A DNA stretch of 64,000 nt from Owenia fusiformis (GCA_903813345.2 CAIIXF020000005.1:38195375-38259374); one strand, 5' to 3'. Counted from the stretch's first letter, positions 51,601-61,251 are shown. Numbers and translations are program-made. Notes: generated from the sequence alone by a model not told the origin.

Positions 51601-54600
51601 CAATTCAATTTTCTATTTATAAATATCTTTTGCTGAATCTTTTACAGAAAAGATTCTGATTTCTGATTTGCCCCAAACCTTCCATTTCCCATTGGATTAC
51701 ATGGGAATGACGATTTTCAAAATTCATCAAATTTATCATCAATTTCGACCTATTGTCATTGAGGAAAAATTGAGAAATTTGGAAGTAATGGAAATAAAGT
51801 CAAGTTGCGTTTCCGTCAATATAATATTAAGTTATTTCATCGCTGGTAAAGGACAGGGTGCATGTTTTCTGCATTCCTCAATTGAGTCACAACAAGAATA
51901 ACTCCTTCCCCACATTGTCTACATCTTCCAGGTTTGCACAAAATAACATGTGACTCAATTGAGGAATGCAGAAAATTTCCCATCATGCACCCTGACCTTA
52001 AGTAAATAAAAATTCAAACGTAAAGAGGCTTTAACACGTAGTTCAATGGGGGAGCTAAGGTTGCCAAACTTATTGAGGGGGTGTGCATGTATATGCCTAT
52101 TACCTGTCAGGGTTAAAGTATCTTTATATAATAATTCATATCCTATATACTATTTTTGGAAATGGTACATTGGACTGACAAAGTTCACCTTTTTGCTCAA
52201 CAGACCAATAAACAATTACTAGACCTCGTGTTGCTTTATTATGTTACTTTATTAGTTGTATCTATTTGTTTTGAATTTGGTATTGTTCAGCTTGATTCTC
52301 TTTACTGTTTCCATGGAATGCTAAATATTGAAACTTTGCATTTCATGCTTATTTCCAGTGAGCTGTCATGCTTGGAGCCTAAATGGAAATTTTCGTTAGG
52401 AATCCTCTTAGCTTTATAATGAGATATAGGCTGCGTTTTGAACTGCCCGCGGGCGAGTGCATTGCATAATATATAATAAGAATTCCTATTAGGTCAGAAG
52501 AAGTGAGTAGCTCCCACAATTCTTTCATATTCTATCGTATTCGGGGATTCCCCATTATGTCATATCCCACATCATCTCTAATCAAATTGCAGGATGTGAT
52601 CACGTGAACAATCATGAGCACGTGCTCTCTCGGTGCTGCACATGCGCAAAGTTAAATTTGAAATGGCTTTACATCAGTTCAACATCATCATTTCAAACCT
52701 ACGATAACACTATTGAAGTTACTCGATCCATACGTGTAGAGAATACTCATAAAACTACAGCGAACATTTGGAGATCCATTTCAATTTTCAATGGCAAATG
52801 AGGCCTGTTAATAAAATTTGTTTTCGAATGTGCCAATACGAAAGGTCATTTTTGGGAAATCTCCCCCCCCCCCCTGTATTAGGTAACACGAAAAAGAACA
52901 ATGAGCCTATGCGTTGCAAATTACATGCTCGCGCATTTTCAACAAAAGCTGTTCATCCTTGCGCACTTAAACCGCTAGTTACGCTGTACCGGTAGAGGGT
53001 AGGAGGTCCTATCATATTATGGTCGTACTATCCATTGATTTATATGGTGACCTAAATTCAACTCTTTCCCTCATTATCGTATCCACAATTAGGGCCAGTA
53101 AGGGCGAAAGGAGACCATAATCCCCAGGGCACCATAATTTCTTTCACACCGGCAACCTTGTCGGCTGCTCACGTGTGTCAACCGCGCCCGCTTGTCGCTA
53201 GTACACCAATTGCAATAAACCGTTTTGTCTTTCAAAAGAATCATGTGAGTGTTACTGCGCTTGAATGAGCTTTTTTGTTGAAAACACATGAGCATGTAAT
53301 AAGCATTGCACATCCTCCTAAGCAGGTTTCCAGAATCCGCATCTCCTTCTTCCCCCTGCCATAACCAATTTGGAAGCGCCCGATTTAACTGAATCACGTG
53401 ATCTAATTATGCACAATGACTAGTACCTGATTTTTGTCGCAGTGTTGCGACAGCCAATCAGATTGCGAGTTCTTAATAGGGGAAATGCAAACTACTTATC
53501 GCAGGGGGTAAAAAGAACGAATATATTCTGGATTTTTGTTCTTTTTAGTGATACCTGAGGAGAAACCTCATTGAAACATTACGCCATTCACTAGCACGGC
53601 GGGGATACAGAAACACTATAATAGAGTTTGAAATTAGAGAAAGGATAGCCGCAGAGATATAACATGATTCCCAAGAGGCTGTCTTAGCTACTCTGTAGCT
53701 ACTATAATTCCGCGGTAAATCCGGTATTCTGTTTCCCATTGAACAGTCATGAGTAGAAACACGTGAATGTCGCATAGCAGACATTAACTCATATTATCAA
53801 TCATAATCAATAAAGTTAAAGGAACAAAACATCTAGATATGGTAATGAATATAAAAATTACCCAACAGCAGTAGGTCATGACAGGGCTTCTAATTGTTTA
53901 TTGAACGCCACACGGAACTAATGAACAACACCACATTGTAATACAATTCATTAATTGATAAATGTGAATTTGAAATAATACAACTGAGGACTTGTGAAAA
54001 TGATGACATAATTATGTTTTGTTGTATGAGACGATCACGTCAACGATTTAACCAAAACGATCCTCGAGCAACGTGTTGATATCAGGGGTAAAATAAGCAC
54101 GTAAACTGGTACGTTACGTGTACTAGCATTTACTCATTTTTACTCCGAATTATTAACCTGGCGTTAGTTTTATTCATGCTCATGTGGGTGAGGAAAGGAG
54201 GGAGTTTGCATAGCTTATGGTAACTGAACACATGCCAGGTGTATAGATCATTCAGAAGAATAGCACTTACACATCATGAATTTTTCTTCAATGACGGTTC
54301 AAAAATCTACATAATATATGATTGGCGTATGTGATTGATATTGATATTGATATTGTTAATAAATATTTATAAATATTATATTCATATTTACTATTTTAAA
54401 TGTCGACCTTGACTCTAGTGCAACTGACATGGAATATGAACTAAATCCTCAATTATTCAGAATATGGTGTCTATCATGAGTTCATAAGCCATGTCTTTCA
54501 ATGAACAATCGCAAATTATTAAGTAAGCCCTGCTGAAGTATCGACAAAACCAAATATATGGAAAATGAAAATTAACAACTATTTTTCAAGCATTGCTGGA

Positions 54601-57600
54601 AGTCTGAAGAAACTGATATAAGTGTAAATTAAACGAATTGTGAATAAGATTAAGAATAAGACTCATAAATATAGGATCATTAATATTAATAAATACCATA
54701 GGATCATAAATATTAAATGAATACCTGAAATATATATGAAAAGGTTATGTAATTATATTACTATTGGAGAAACGTTAACGTTTATATCATGATATGATAC
54801 CCAGAGGTTGAAAATCAATACTGCCCTTTACACGATTCCAATAACGGATCAATTCCTAAGATTTTCGATGTTACTGGGATGAAATACGTATACACAAACT
54901 GTAGGTGCAACTTGATGGATTTATTGATTCGTGAACACATCACAATTAGAACTTTGTAGGTTTGAGCTTTGTGTGTTCGAGCGTTAACATCAGCTGCCTC
55001 TAGTCAGATCGACTAACAAAACAGCCTTTTTTGGGGTTGTCGAGTTGGTCGAGAGGGCTTGAGCGGCAGCACGTTCGGGCTAGGTGCGATTGGGAGCCGT
55101 AACCACGAGGCTGCGAGTTCGAGACGAGTGTGCTCCTTGTGTTTATTCAATCCTATAACTAGTTCAAAATATTTGTATTTTCAAGGTCTGAGAAATGGTT
55201 TTCAATCTTTTTTGTTTTAAAATGTTTTGTTCTGATAATTTTCTTTTGATAATACCTCCAGATAGCCACTCGGGAATTATACCATATCTCTTCATTTTTT
55301 CGCTTTAACAATCTATGGCTAGCTATGAAGCTTGAATAGTTTCTATACAACGACTTGAAATCGTTCGTTTGCCATGACATTATTCCTTTATTTTTGAAAC
55401 AATTTACATTTTATCACACTTTTATCACATTTTAGAATAAGCCCCATGCTTCATTTTTGTAATCGTTATTTTGGTATCTCGTGTAGCCCTGTCGTTTCTT
55501 TTCTTTCATTTCTTGTCCCATGGATTTTAACAAAAAGACAAGAAGTGACCAACTTCGTTACATCAGGGCGTTACCCGAAATGCATTCAAAACTGTAAATG
55601 GCGCGAAATTCAAAAATTATAAAGAACATTAAAAATCCAACAACGGTACATTGTGTGATACACCATTGGAAAGATCGTCCAAAGTTATGTTAACTCACAA
55701 ACTCTCAAAAGTATTTTGGATGAAATTTACCTATATTTTCACGATGTCTTTTATGGTTAACGCGCCCTCCTTCAAGCAGCTTTTTGCGTCAAAATGAAAA
55801 GAATATGACCTCAGAAATACAGATATCAAGAAGTTTATATTTTTCGGACTCCACTTGTTACAAAAAGGTTTTCACTACTTTCCTTGCACCTCTATTTTCT
55901 ACACATCTAACCCTATACAGAAATTGGTTAAATTCATGCCATAAACATATTTAGCCATCTTTTGGTCCTTTGACCTTTCTTATACCCGATTCTTAAAATC
56001 CTGCCAAATACACCAAATTGTTAGGCTACTATGGTAACCTCAATTGATATAATGTAAAAATTTATGAGATTGATTGACATGTGTCAGATATATGCCAATC
56101 AACGAAACTTTGGAAGACCTTTCCAATGATACATCACACTTGGTACCAAATATCCTTGTTTTGGCTGTAGAGGGGGACGGGACTTATTTGACACCCTGTA
56201 TAATATATGTCAACATAAACATAAAAATAATTAAAGCCAAATATAATGATAAAAATCATAATTTCAAAAAGTGGTCCGAGTTGTCTCGGGTAAGAGATGT
56301 CTAGGGTCAGAGTTGTCTTGGGTCCAAGATGTCTGCAGTGAACACCTCCCTAGCCACACACTTTAAGGGTGGCTTCAAAAATATGTATGATGCCCCATGC
56401 AGCATATTTCCCAGATAAGGCCCCACTTGATTTTATTGTATTTTCCCCTGTGAAAAGGGATCTGAGAGGAATATCGCACCAGAATCTCATTTAGCTGATG
56501 TCTGCAGTGAACACCTCCCTAGCCACACACTTTAAGGGTGGCTTCAAAAATATGTACCACGAGTGGGTCGCCAGACAGCAACTGTGCATTGACGCTAAGG
56601 GTGTCTGGCTATTTTGAGCACCTCATGAAGTTAATATGGATGATGAAGTGACTCTGGAATGGATTATTTATAACTGCACTGCATATCCCAAGAGTTAAAC
56701 ACTCAAAATGTCGTCCAAAGTGACGTCAGAAATTTGCCCCGCATATCCATGATACTGGTTACCTTAGTAACCATAACTTTGTTAATACGATACGATTCGA
56801 TTGTCTTGAAACTTTCATAGAATAAAGTCAGATATATGTATCTTATGTTGTGGAAGTTTCAAGAAGAAAAGCAAACAGGACAAAAGTTATAGCAAAATTA
56901 GCAATACTTATTGAACGCCAAAATTAAGAATTGCTTACCTGTAGGCAAGACTGTATTCCTTATAAAACTCTAAAAGACCGTCAATCTGTCGATCGATAAC
57001 CTCAGGTGGTGGATGGTACAATTCTCTACAGGCGTGGAGGCTCAAAATGGACAACTTTCTTAGTCCAACAATAAGCACGGGTATTGTCCTGATAGAGGTC
57101 TGATCAAAGTTCAACACCTCAAGCTCTAGACATCCTTTGGCTAAAGATGCAAGAGATAGTTCCGTTATTCTATAGCAGCTTTCTACATTTAATTGAGTTA
57201 GTTTTGGGCACCCTTTGGCTAAGTTTTCTATGCTTGAGTCCGATAATTCTAAGCAGTTTCCAAAATTTACTATCTCCAATTGTGAACATTTTGAAGCAAG
57301 AAGTGAAACACCTTTGTCGGTAATGTTCGTAGAGTTGAGCTCAATATCTCGAAGCCCTTTGCAACATTTGGCTAAAGTTATCAGGGCGTCATCTGTGATT
57401 TTACCACAGTGGCTGAAGTTCACTTGATTTAAAGTATTTTGATAGCCATCGGCTACATAATTCACTCCCAAATCTGTGATCTCATCAAATCCCACAAATG
57501 CAATTGAGTTAATTTCTGCTGATATGCTTTTGGCGAGAACACTCAGCGATTTGTCGATGATGTGCCATTCGGTGTTGACTTCGTATATGAATGCAACAGT

Positions 57601-60593
57601 GCGAAGGTCATTGCAATGTCGCCCTAAAGATTTCATCCCATCTTCACCGACAGCATTGCACCCTATGAACTTCACATTTTGCAACTGCTGGCATCTTTTG
57701 GCAATAAACTCTACCCCTTTGTCCGTAAATATCCCTTTACGGACAATGAGGGACTGAAGGTCCTTGGTAAGTGTCTCTGCAACATCGGCAATGGCTGTAT
57801 CATTGATATGAATGCACTCATTCAACTCAAGCTTTGTTAATGTCGGTGTCTCGATAATTTTTTCCTGAAAAAAAGTTAAAATAATACATTAACACAATTT
57901 GAAATATGAGAGTTAGATAATAATAGAAACACGATGGTAATGATGGGCTATTTATTATTAGTTGAACAACAAAATAATGTACATCATATGCATAACTCCT
58001 CAGTTTTCATTGATTTCGTAGAGGATTACTCGGGTAACGTAGAGCTATTATTACACCGGCATTACATATCTAGTTATATTTATAATTATGTAACAGAAGG
58101 TACTTTAGATGGGAAACCTTGAAATTAATCTAAAGTAATTATAATCGAATCATTATCGCATTAATTCAATGGCAGTCCCTTAACAGTAAATGTTGATATT
58201 GAGACAACAGTAGACCGCATTGCAGTGAATGATATATATACGACCACTAATTCAAACAACTACGCTTTCATAATGGAAATCAAGAGTATTGATAGGATAT
58301 TGGTAAATAATGGTCTACATTGATTTTATGCATTCATTATTCTAGATAATTCCTTCATGTTAAGAGGGGAAACAAGCTCCCGTCGTACCTTGATCCAGTC
58401 TCCATGCAGACCTTTGATACGGGGTCATCTCTACATATAGACAGGATCAAGGTGCGATGGGCGTGTACTCCCTCGCTCACTATCTAATGAGATGTCTCTG
58501 GGTGTACCGAAACACATCTTCCGACAAAGACATTCCTATCTCTTTTATTGTCTCGTTTCTTGTATTTAATCATAGATCACATTTCCCTAAGAAGATATGA
58601 CATATGCTTCTTATATGGTACAATGCTTTCCCATTATAAGTCTAAGCAACGCACAAATATAGAAATGACTGTATAAACGGGTAACGCTTATTGTAGGGGG
58701 TCAGTTCTATTCTATTGTAAAATATTCCTGAAACTACATTGGCGCTTCTATCGATTGATAACGTTTACTGGACTGTCTCTACAATATATTGCTTATAAAT
58801 TAAAGGGGGTCCACAATTACATGAAAGTATTGTTTTGTTTTCCTTAAAGTAAATCGCAATGATGATTTAGAATGAGTGGAATGTTTCGTGGGTCTTATTG
58901 GTTTAGGTCGGGATCGTAGTTCTAAATCGGTAGAGGGGCGATGCTATTTGGACACTGTACTATGAAAAGCATTGGTTCAAATGGTTGAAGTGTCCCTAAA
59001 GATGGTTGCAATTTGGATGCTCCTTTAATAAGGTTTGTTTTTCCTCTTTTTGATGGTAAACATTTCTGAAAAAGTGGCATGTGTTCTGTCTGAGTACGTT
59101 TCAATTGTACGATATGTCAAAGAAGTTTGAAATATTACAAAAAGTGAAAACGAAGAAATAATATAGTTCCTCAACATTGGGACATTTAGTGAATCTGACA
59201 CTCATTTCAAAACGCTAGCCAGATTTAGCCAGATCACTCGTATTTTAGATATGCCAATGGTCAAAGCAAATCTAGAAATGACTTGCTTTTTTTGCAAAGA
59301 TAGGAAAGAAACTTCAAGACTTAATCCATTTATTATTACAAATATTCTAATCAATATGATGAAAGAATATAAGAAACAAAAATTGAATACGAGAATGTTG
59401 ATCAGCCTCAAAATAAAGTCACATCTGTTCAACGTCATTCTGCACCCTGGCTAGAATGAACAGGTTGCTTAAATACAAATGATGTTATAATCATGTCATA
59501 TTAACCAGTATTAACCAGTATCTCACACAAAAATCAATGTTAAAACATAAAAAGCAGAATCAAATGCAGCCCTTTAACCTCATCATTTATAGATAAAATC
59601 GGTCCATTGGTAACCAATACATCTTTGTTGGAAAACAGAAACCCTTTTTCCAATTTGAGAAAGTAGCACGTTTCCTGTGTTATGGGAGCTGATCAGTACT
59701 TACCCCTACCCCTTTATTCACCAAATTCAGGCATACAGGAGCACACTTTTTTAAATCCCAAAATTATGTGGTCCGCTTTGGTACCATCCAAGAAAGCTAT
59801 TTCTATTGCAAAATGAATAGTGACTTGGGAGAATACCGTTAGTTAAGACCGTGCCAAAAACTGCCCCTGTGTTTAAAGGATAGTTCCAACATAGCACGGT
59901 AAGTGTCACATAATTTCTGATCACTGAATGATCTTCTTTTTCCCAATTTGAACATATCGAAACATTTTTAACTTCTGGGAATGGTGAAGGTATCGGAATG
60001 AAGTTCAAATGAAGTTGGAGGAAATTCATTGTTTTAGTAATGAGAATCATGTGGGTCAAAGATAAGTTCTCTTCATATTTGTTTCAAGAAAATATACATG
60101 GTCACAGTTATGACCATCTGAAACCACGTGCTTCATCATACATGGTGCTTTATCAAAATATCTTCAACAAGCGCATCTTTATTATGTGCACTGCCTAAAA
60201 TTACAATTCCCTATCGAAGGTAAGGATCTGATCTATTCGTACTGTTTTTCTTGAACGTTTCTACATTGTGTCCTGTGAACAGTTTAACTTTTTGTTTTTC
60301 CATTGATCTCTGTAAATGAATTTGTGCTACATGTGCATACCTTTAAGATAATCGAAATTTCTATTAAAAATGCAAATTATAAAAGGCGTACACGGATATG
60401 ATCTCGAAATACAATTTAAACATGTTGCATGAAGTTAAGAACCACATTTCTAAAGAAAAACTACGACAATAAACAAATTGGATTTAACTTTGGACCGGGT
60501 CCGATAATTTAAATAATAGATATTTACCTTTATATCTTGTACTGTTGAGTCTTTACCAAATGCTAACGCCGCCCCATCCATCATAACGTACAT
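24448..60593 (-). CDS. Roco-family GTPase (LRR-Roc-COR) with C-terminal CaaX box, about 18 exons (whole gene)
   Basis: Exons at 60.5, 57.9-56.9, 50.7, 50.2, 42.4, 39.9, 34.9-33.1, 31.5, 30.8, 30.3, 27.4, 25.6, 25.0 and 24.6 kb assemble into about 1,180 residues. Domain order: cysteine-containing LRRs (about 30-325), Roc GTPase (about 332-540) with GDQNVGKTT, WDLSG and THAD, COR (about 540-885), an unassigned region (about 885-1,060), an Ala-rich helical tail, and the end motif CTIL. Roco proteins are dimerising GTPases; some (LRRK) carry a kinase, but no kinase motif is seen here, so it is closer in layout to MFHAS1/MASL1-type Rocos. The PPPEVIDRQ link between LRR and Roc is typical of the family. 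The 5' end is uncertain: upstream exons may lie outside the window. Phase does not close cleanly around exon 13. Confidence in family is high. Confidence 0.87.
24940..25094 (-). CDS. Roco exon 17: Ala-rich helical tail
   Basis: Acceptor TGTAG, donor GTAATG. Encodes MSEEEETREATRIASAFVAA, ILASGVAEYIKVGYDDM and EVISAAQ, an amphipathic Ala-rich helical region. Phase 1 in, 0 out. Confidence 0.76.
25504..25642 (-). CDS. Roco exon 16: charged linker
   Basis: Acceptor TTTTAG, donor GTAAAT. Encodes KVDIKWNIDGKITTDSDG then KGKKDDDDKDKDSTQEGT, a low-complexity acidic and basic spacer likely to be disordered. Phase 0 in, 1 out. Confidence 0.74.
25643..27302. other. Roco intron 15, nothing recognised
   Basis: AT-rich intron sequence between basic linker exon 15 and charged linker exon 16. 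Confidence 0.45.
27303..27469 (-). CDS. Roco exon 15: basic linker
   Basis: Acceptor TTTCAG, donor GTAGAT. Encodes EDLSDLKSFIKLMVLKRT then a strongly basic stretch RLQNKRQSKRKNHMSKKKK. Such a stretch could bind acidic lipids or act as a nuclear signal, by inference only. Phase 1 in, 0 out. Confidence 0.75.
28860..29870. repeat. About 1-kb tandem array of CATTGTCATTATCT (14 bp) with an 18-bp variant
   Basis: The 14-bp unit is repeated some 65-70 times, mixed with CATTGATTGTCATTATCT and a GCC variant. It lies in Roco intron 14. Reading frames of 70-83 residues within it are artefacts of the repeat. Confidence 0.92.
30106..30376 (-). CDS. Roco exon 14: region after COR, no family recognised
   Basis: Donor AAGG/GTAAG at 30106. 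Encodes AILELKYPTDLIVVSSPALQ, FFKGGTVDGVHYFPIYNCLA and TTEVLMPFKG. The acceptor is ambiguous: a weak TTTAAG gives a start at 30376 (phase 0), a better CTATCAG gives 30342 (phase 1). I do not recognise the fold; it may be a beta-rich domain. Confidence 0.72.
30705..30870 (-). CDS. Roco exon 13: COR C-terminal part, phase unresolved
   Basis: Strong acceptor (pyrimidine tract, CCCTAG) and donor GTGAGT bound 166 nt. The protein-like frame gives CICCFLDDGSFNIAGRANAE, then a helix IRQTVELIWVEMALLITAAE; it needs two nucleotides carried from exon 12, which the visible donor does not supply. The frame that fits the splice sites reads VYMLFLGRWVIQHSRASQRG and looks unlike protein. A missed microexon or a 1-bp indel would explain it. 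Confidence 0.65.
31383..31565 (-). CDS. Roco exon 12: COR
   Basis: Acceptor ATTGCAG, donor GTTAGT, 61 codons. Encodes GWRYDFPTGVPPGLLLRALA and HCWRNGVLSRIDE, close to the COR pattern y.FP.G...rL......WR.Gv. Phase 0 in and, with this donor, 0 out, which does not match the best frame of exon 13. Confidence 0.84.
31620..31745. repeat. Further copy of the palindromic TATATCTGCCC family
   Basis: Includes ATATCTGCCCTCGGGG, AGGCAGATATATAAT and CTGAACCTCATATAGGATAA, words shared with 1860-1960 and 2850-2960. It sits at the 3' edge of the minisatellite intron. Confidence 0.75.
31746..33180. repeat. 51-bp minisatellite, about 26 units, each carrying a 5' splice site
   Basis: On the minus strand each unit reads GTAAGTTGATTCAACATCC, then CTCATGAACCTAATGCCAG and ATATAAAACCT. 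Shorter forms of about 33 and 42 bp are interspersed. The first unit overlaps the end of Roco exon 11 (33145-33180). I count about 22 units with GTAAG and 4 with GTAAA at the donor position. The unit length is divisible by three, so one frame stays open for up to 173 codons on the minus strand, but that frame is not the exon 11 frame. Confidence 0.92.
33145..33330 (-). CDS. Roco exon 11: COR; its 3' end is the source of the 51-bp minisatellite
   Basis: Acceptor TTATAG, 62 codons, donor ACCT/GTAAGTTG. Encodes DFNITDEQAVLMVETLGRLS and SRYYIPLMNLMPDIKP, the COR y.iP.l stretch. The last 36 nt or so plus the donor are repeated about 26 times in the following intron. The frame enters GTA AGT TGA if the first donor is skipped. 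Phase 0-0. Confidence 0.85.
33545..33669 (-). CDS. Roco exon 10: COR
   Basis: Acceptor CTGCAG, donor GTAAGA. Encodes RRFWPKESGYPKPDPAILV and EGLVRMSLLPLIWQ; LLPLIW is the COR L..LW motif. Phase 1 in, 0 out. Confidence 0.86.
33964..34108 (-). CDS. Roco exon 9: COR
   Basis: Acceptor TTTCAG, donor GTAGGT. Encodes GGVLDFKFSENR and DRVICIYPYAFAESICATIV, fitting the COR signature G.l..f....l...vi..P.w....... Phase 0 in, 1 out. Confidence 0.86.
34328..34564 (-). CDS. Roco exon 8: last Roc helix and COR start
   Basis: Acceptor TTCCAG, donor GTAAGG, 79 codons. Encodes GVDEIKTKLFTKAL then a helical stretch with YDEILKLRQKGTLLMTWKEF and EILEGEIEFLHTV, as at the Roc-COR junction. Phase 0-0. Confidence 0.86.
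34823..34937 (-). CDS. Roco exon 7: end of Roc (G5 region)
   Basis: Acceptor CAG, donor GTAAGT. Encodes FGKENVFLKRIEEVKYVLKH and SVISVNAATGK; the VNAATGK stretch stands where Roc has its ISA-type G5. Phase 2 in, 0 out. Confidence 0.84.
34938..39776. other. Roco intron 6, mostly unassigned
   Basis: Contains a lone TACAGGGCGTATCAAAAAA end at 36738, a poly-C tract near 38464-38480, and the tandem repeat at 39126-39352. No exon recognised. Confidence 0.5.
39126..39352. repeat. Degenerate tandem repeat, unit about 28 bp
   Basis: Variants of GTGTTTGGTAATAACGAATA recur about eight times with mismatches. Confidence 0.7.
39777..39931 (-). CDS. Roco exon 6: Roc G4 motif
   Basis: Acceptor TTTCAG, donor GTAAGA. 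Encodes SHVILAATHADKLNSEDQ, with THAD as the Roc G4 (THxD in place of NKxD), followed by a charged helix. Phase 0 in, 2 out. Confidence 0.88.
39932..42309. other. Roco intron 5
   Basis: No exon seen. TACAGAGTGTCCCAAAGAAT at 40846 resembles the ends of the CAGGGTG elements, but no partner end was found. Confidence 0.4.
42310..42432 (-). CDS. Roco exon 5: Roc core strand
   Basis: Acceptor TTTCCAG, donor GTAAGT, 41 codons. Encodes VLQGAHQAYMTNGAIYIVVF and NLSSDASC, matching the Roc pattern Hq.f....a.yivVf. Phase 0-0. Confidence 0.87.
42993..45988. mobile_element. 3-kb foldback element with about 0.9-1 kb inverted arms
   Basis: Left arm from ATTAGTCAGA, right arm ending TGACTAAT; both contain ACGTATCGGTCTCT, ATTTATGGCATCCATACT and several copies of a roughly 350-bp subunit (TTTGTCATTATTTGGTCTAT, GATGTCATCAATCTATTTT, GCAGCTAC). 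The centre holds part of another repeat (44390-44960). No transposase frame is seen. Confidence 0.82.
44390..44960. repeat. Partial copy of the 51066-52085 repeat
   Basis: Shares TTCAACAAAGTTA, GGAGGCGAAAAATTATTTTC, CATCGCTGGTTAAGTAAATA and ACACGTAGTTCAATGGGGGA with 51420-52060, and lacks the 149-bp insertion present there. A short tail fragment of the same family is at 47618-47645. Confidence 0.8.
45989..47920. other. Part of Roco intron 4, very AT-rich
   Basis: Includes an AT-only stretch around 46990-47060. No exon or element boundary recognised. Confidence 0.4.
48117..48256. mobile_element. 140-bp palindromic MITE with TTA target duplication
   Basis: Ends TGCCTTGGTCACAT and ATGTGACACAGGCA; the core ATTGAGTATTTTGTTC is inverted as GAACAAAACACTCAAT. 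TTA flanks both sides (48114-48116, 48257-48259), as for PIF/Harbinger-type elements. Confidence 0.82.
48353..49905. mobile_element. 1,553-bp non-autonomous element with CAGTGGCGTAGG ends and GCTTG duplication
   Basis: Left end CAGTGGCGTAGGAA, right end TTCCTACGCCCCTG. GCTTG flanks both ends (48348-48352, 49906-49910), and the uninterrupted site survives in copy 2 near 53260. The termini resemble hAT-type ends, though 5 bp is short of the usual 8-bp hAT duplication. No transposase frame. Confidence 0.78.
50139..50215 (-). CDS. Roco exon 4: Roc G3 motif
   Basis: Acceptor TTTAG, donor GTAAGT. Encodes KFIQKQLRQGEKNLTFDIWD then LSGRP. DLSG is the G3 DxxG; the next residue is Arg where Roc and Ras-like proteins normally have Gln. 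Phase 1 in, 0 out. Confidence 0.86.
50631..50776 (-). CDS. Roco exon 3: Roc P-loop (G1) and G2
   Basis: Acceptor TCAG, donor GTAAGT. Encodes LKVFLLGDQNVGKTTLASAL, a Walker A/G1 P-loop (G-x4-GKT), then ATEGPTEGVNIDLWHP with the G2 threonine. Phase 2 in, 1 out. Confidence 0.9.
51066..52085. mobile_element. About 1-kb foldback element with ACACTCCCCTCCATAAGTTT ends
   Basis: Left end ACACTCCCCTCCATAAGTTT and right end complement match, and inward blocks (TTGAACTACGTGTTAAAG, AAAATTCATC) are mirrored. It lies in Roco intron 2 and hosts the insertion at 51850-51998. Confidence 0.8.
51850..51998. mobile_element. 149-bp nested MITE with TAA duplication
   Basis: Inverted ends AGGACAGGGTGCATG and AGGTCAGGGTGCATG, inner arms TTCTGCATTCCTCAATTGAG. 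TAA flanks it at 51847-51849 and 51999-52001. The sister repeat at about 44870 has the uninterrupted site. Confidence 0.88.
52432..53612. repeat. Interspersed repeat copy 2
   Basis: Partner of 47921-50048. Keeps the unfilled target TGCGCTTGAATGAGC near 53257-53272. It has its own extra segments, including a poly-C run at 52862-52875. Confidence 0.75.
53613..55030. other. Part of Roco intron 2, nothing recognised
   Basis: AT-rich; contains a short (TGATAT)n run near 54335-54355. Confidence 0.4.
55038..55136 (+). repeat. tRNA-like SINE head (pol III A and B boxes)
   Basis: TGGTCGAGAGG fits the A box and AGTTCGAGAC fits the B box, about 70 bp apart, in a locally GC-rich stretch. No intact cloverleaf is evident, so I call it the tRNA-derived head of a SINE or a tRNA pseudogene rather than a tRNA gene. 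Confidence 0.5.
55562..56200. mobile_element. Foldback MITE of the CAGGGTG group
   Basis: TTTGGACGATCTTTCCAATG-like arms (55665-55710 and 56105-56150) are inverted, and the right end is GACACCCTGTA. The left end, near CATCAGGGCG, is less certain. Confidence 0.6.
56329..56556. repeat. Direct duplication of about 65 bp
   Basis: GATGTCTGCAGTGAACACCT through GGTGGCTTCAAAAATATGTA occurs at about 56329-56387 and again at 56498-56556. Confidence 0.85.
56939..57864 (-). CDS. Roco exon 2: leucine-rich repeats (AMN1/LRR_CC type)
   Basis: A single 926-nt exon (acceptor TTTTCAG, donor GTAAGC) encodes about 309 residues of LRRs of the cysteine-containing kind: units such as LTQLNVESCYRITELSLASL and LRDIELNSTNITDKGVSLLA recur every 24-26 residues. 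It closes with RELYHPPPEVIDRQIDGLLE, the cap that links LRRs to Roc in Roco proteins. Reading is open throughout. The codons upstream of the first Met-like position are part of the exon, so its true start is the splice acceptor. Confidence 0.9.
57865..60527. other. Roco intron 1
   Basis: Contains a hairpin at about 58378-58466 (GTACCTTGATCCAGTCT and AGACAGGATCAAGGTGC). Otherwise nothing recognised. Confidence 0.5.
60528..60593 (-). CDS. Roco exon 1 (first exon found): possible start codon
   Basis: From ATG 60591-60593 it encodes MYVMMDGAALAFGKDSTVQD then IK, ending at AAG before GTAAAT in phase 0, which fits exon 2. Two more in-frame ATGs follow within five codons. A TTTCTAG just upstream could instead be an acceptor, so this may be an internal exon. 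Confidence 0.6.
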
Positions 60594-61251
60594 AAATACT
60601 AGAAACTTCCTCCTATTATTTAAAAGTAAATATCCATTATATTATATTATAATCCTAAATGTTCAGCTTCCGGGAAAAATGTCGCTCATTTTGTCATGAG
60701 AATGCATATTTTCTGGTTATTTTTGAAACTTTTTCACCACGAAGGTGATATCATAATATGTAACTCCTCTTTGCATTTTTAGTTTTCACTTTTCATTTTT
60801 CTTTCTTTAAATCCATCATTACTCCAGGGGAAATCCTCTTTAGTTTGGTAAACATGTAGAATTGGTAGGACTAGCAATGGCACCTGTTTCTATGGTATGA
60901 GAGAAGATCAATGGAAGTTTGGGAACCGACCATATGGTACCATACACGTTGTATACAAATAAGCCCAGAAATTGATCTAGCGTTTACTTATCAAAAGACG
61001 AAAGTAGTGACATCTGGAAATCATTTAATATAACAAAATCACCCAATCATGGATATTTGGCGTGCCTTCTTGGAGAAATCATGTCTTAGAGGCGGATCGC
61101 CGATAGTACTTATGCGAAGGACTGACATCTTTTGGTCTTGCACATTACCATTTGGATCTATATCATGATTACACTAATCATGTCAATGTCGATTTGAAAT
61201 CTTATTAATTAAAACAAACAGGTTGATAAATCATTTTCAATAACATACAGT

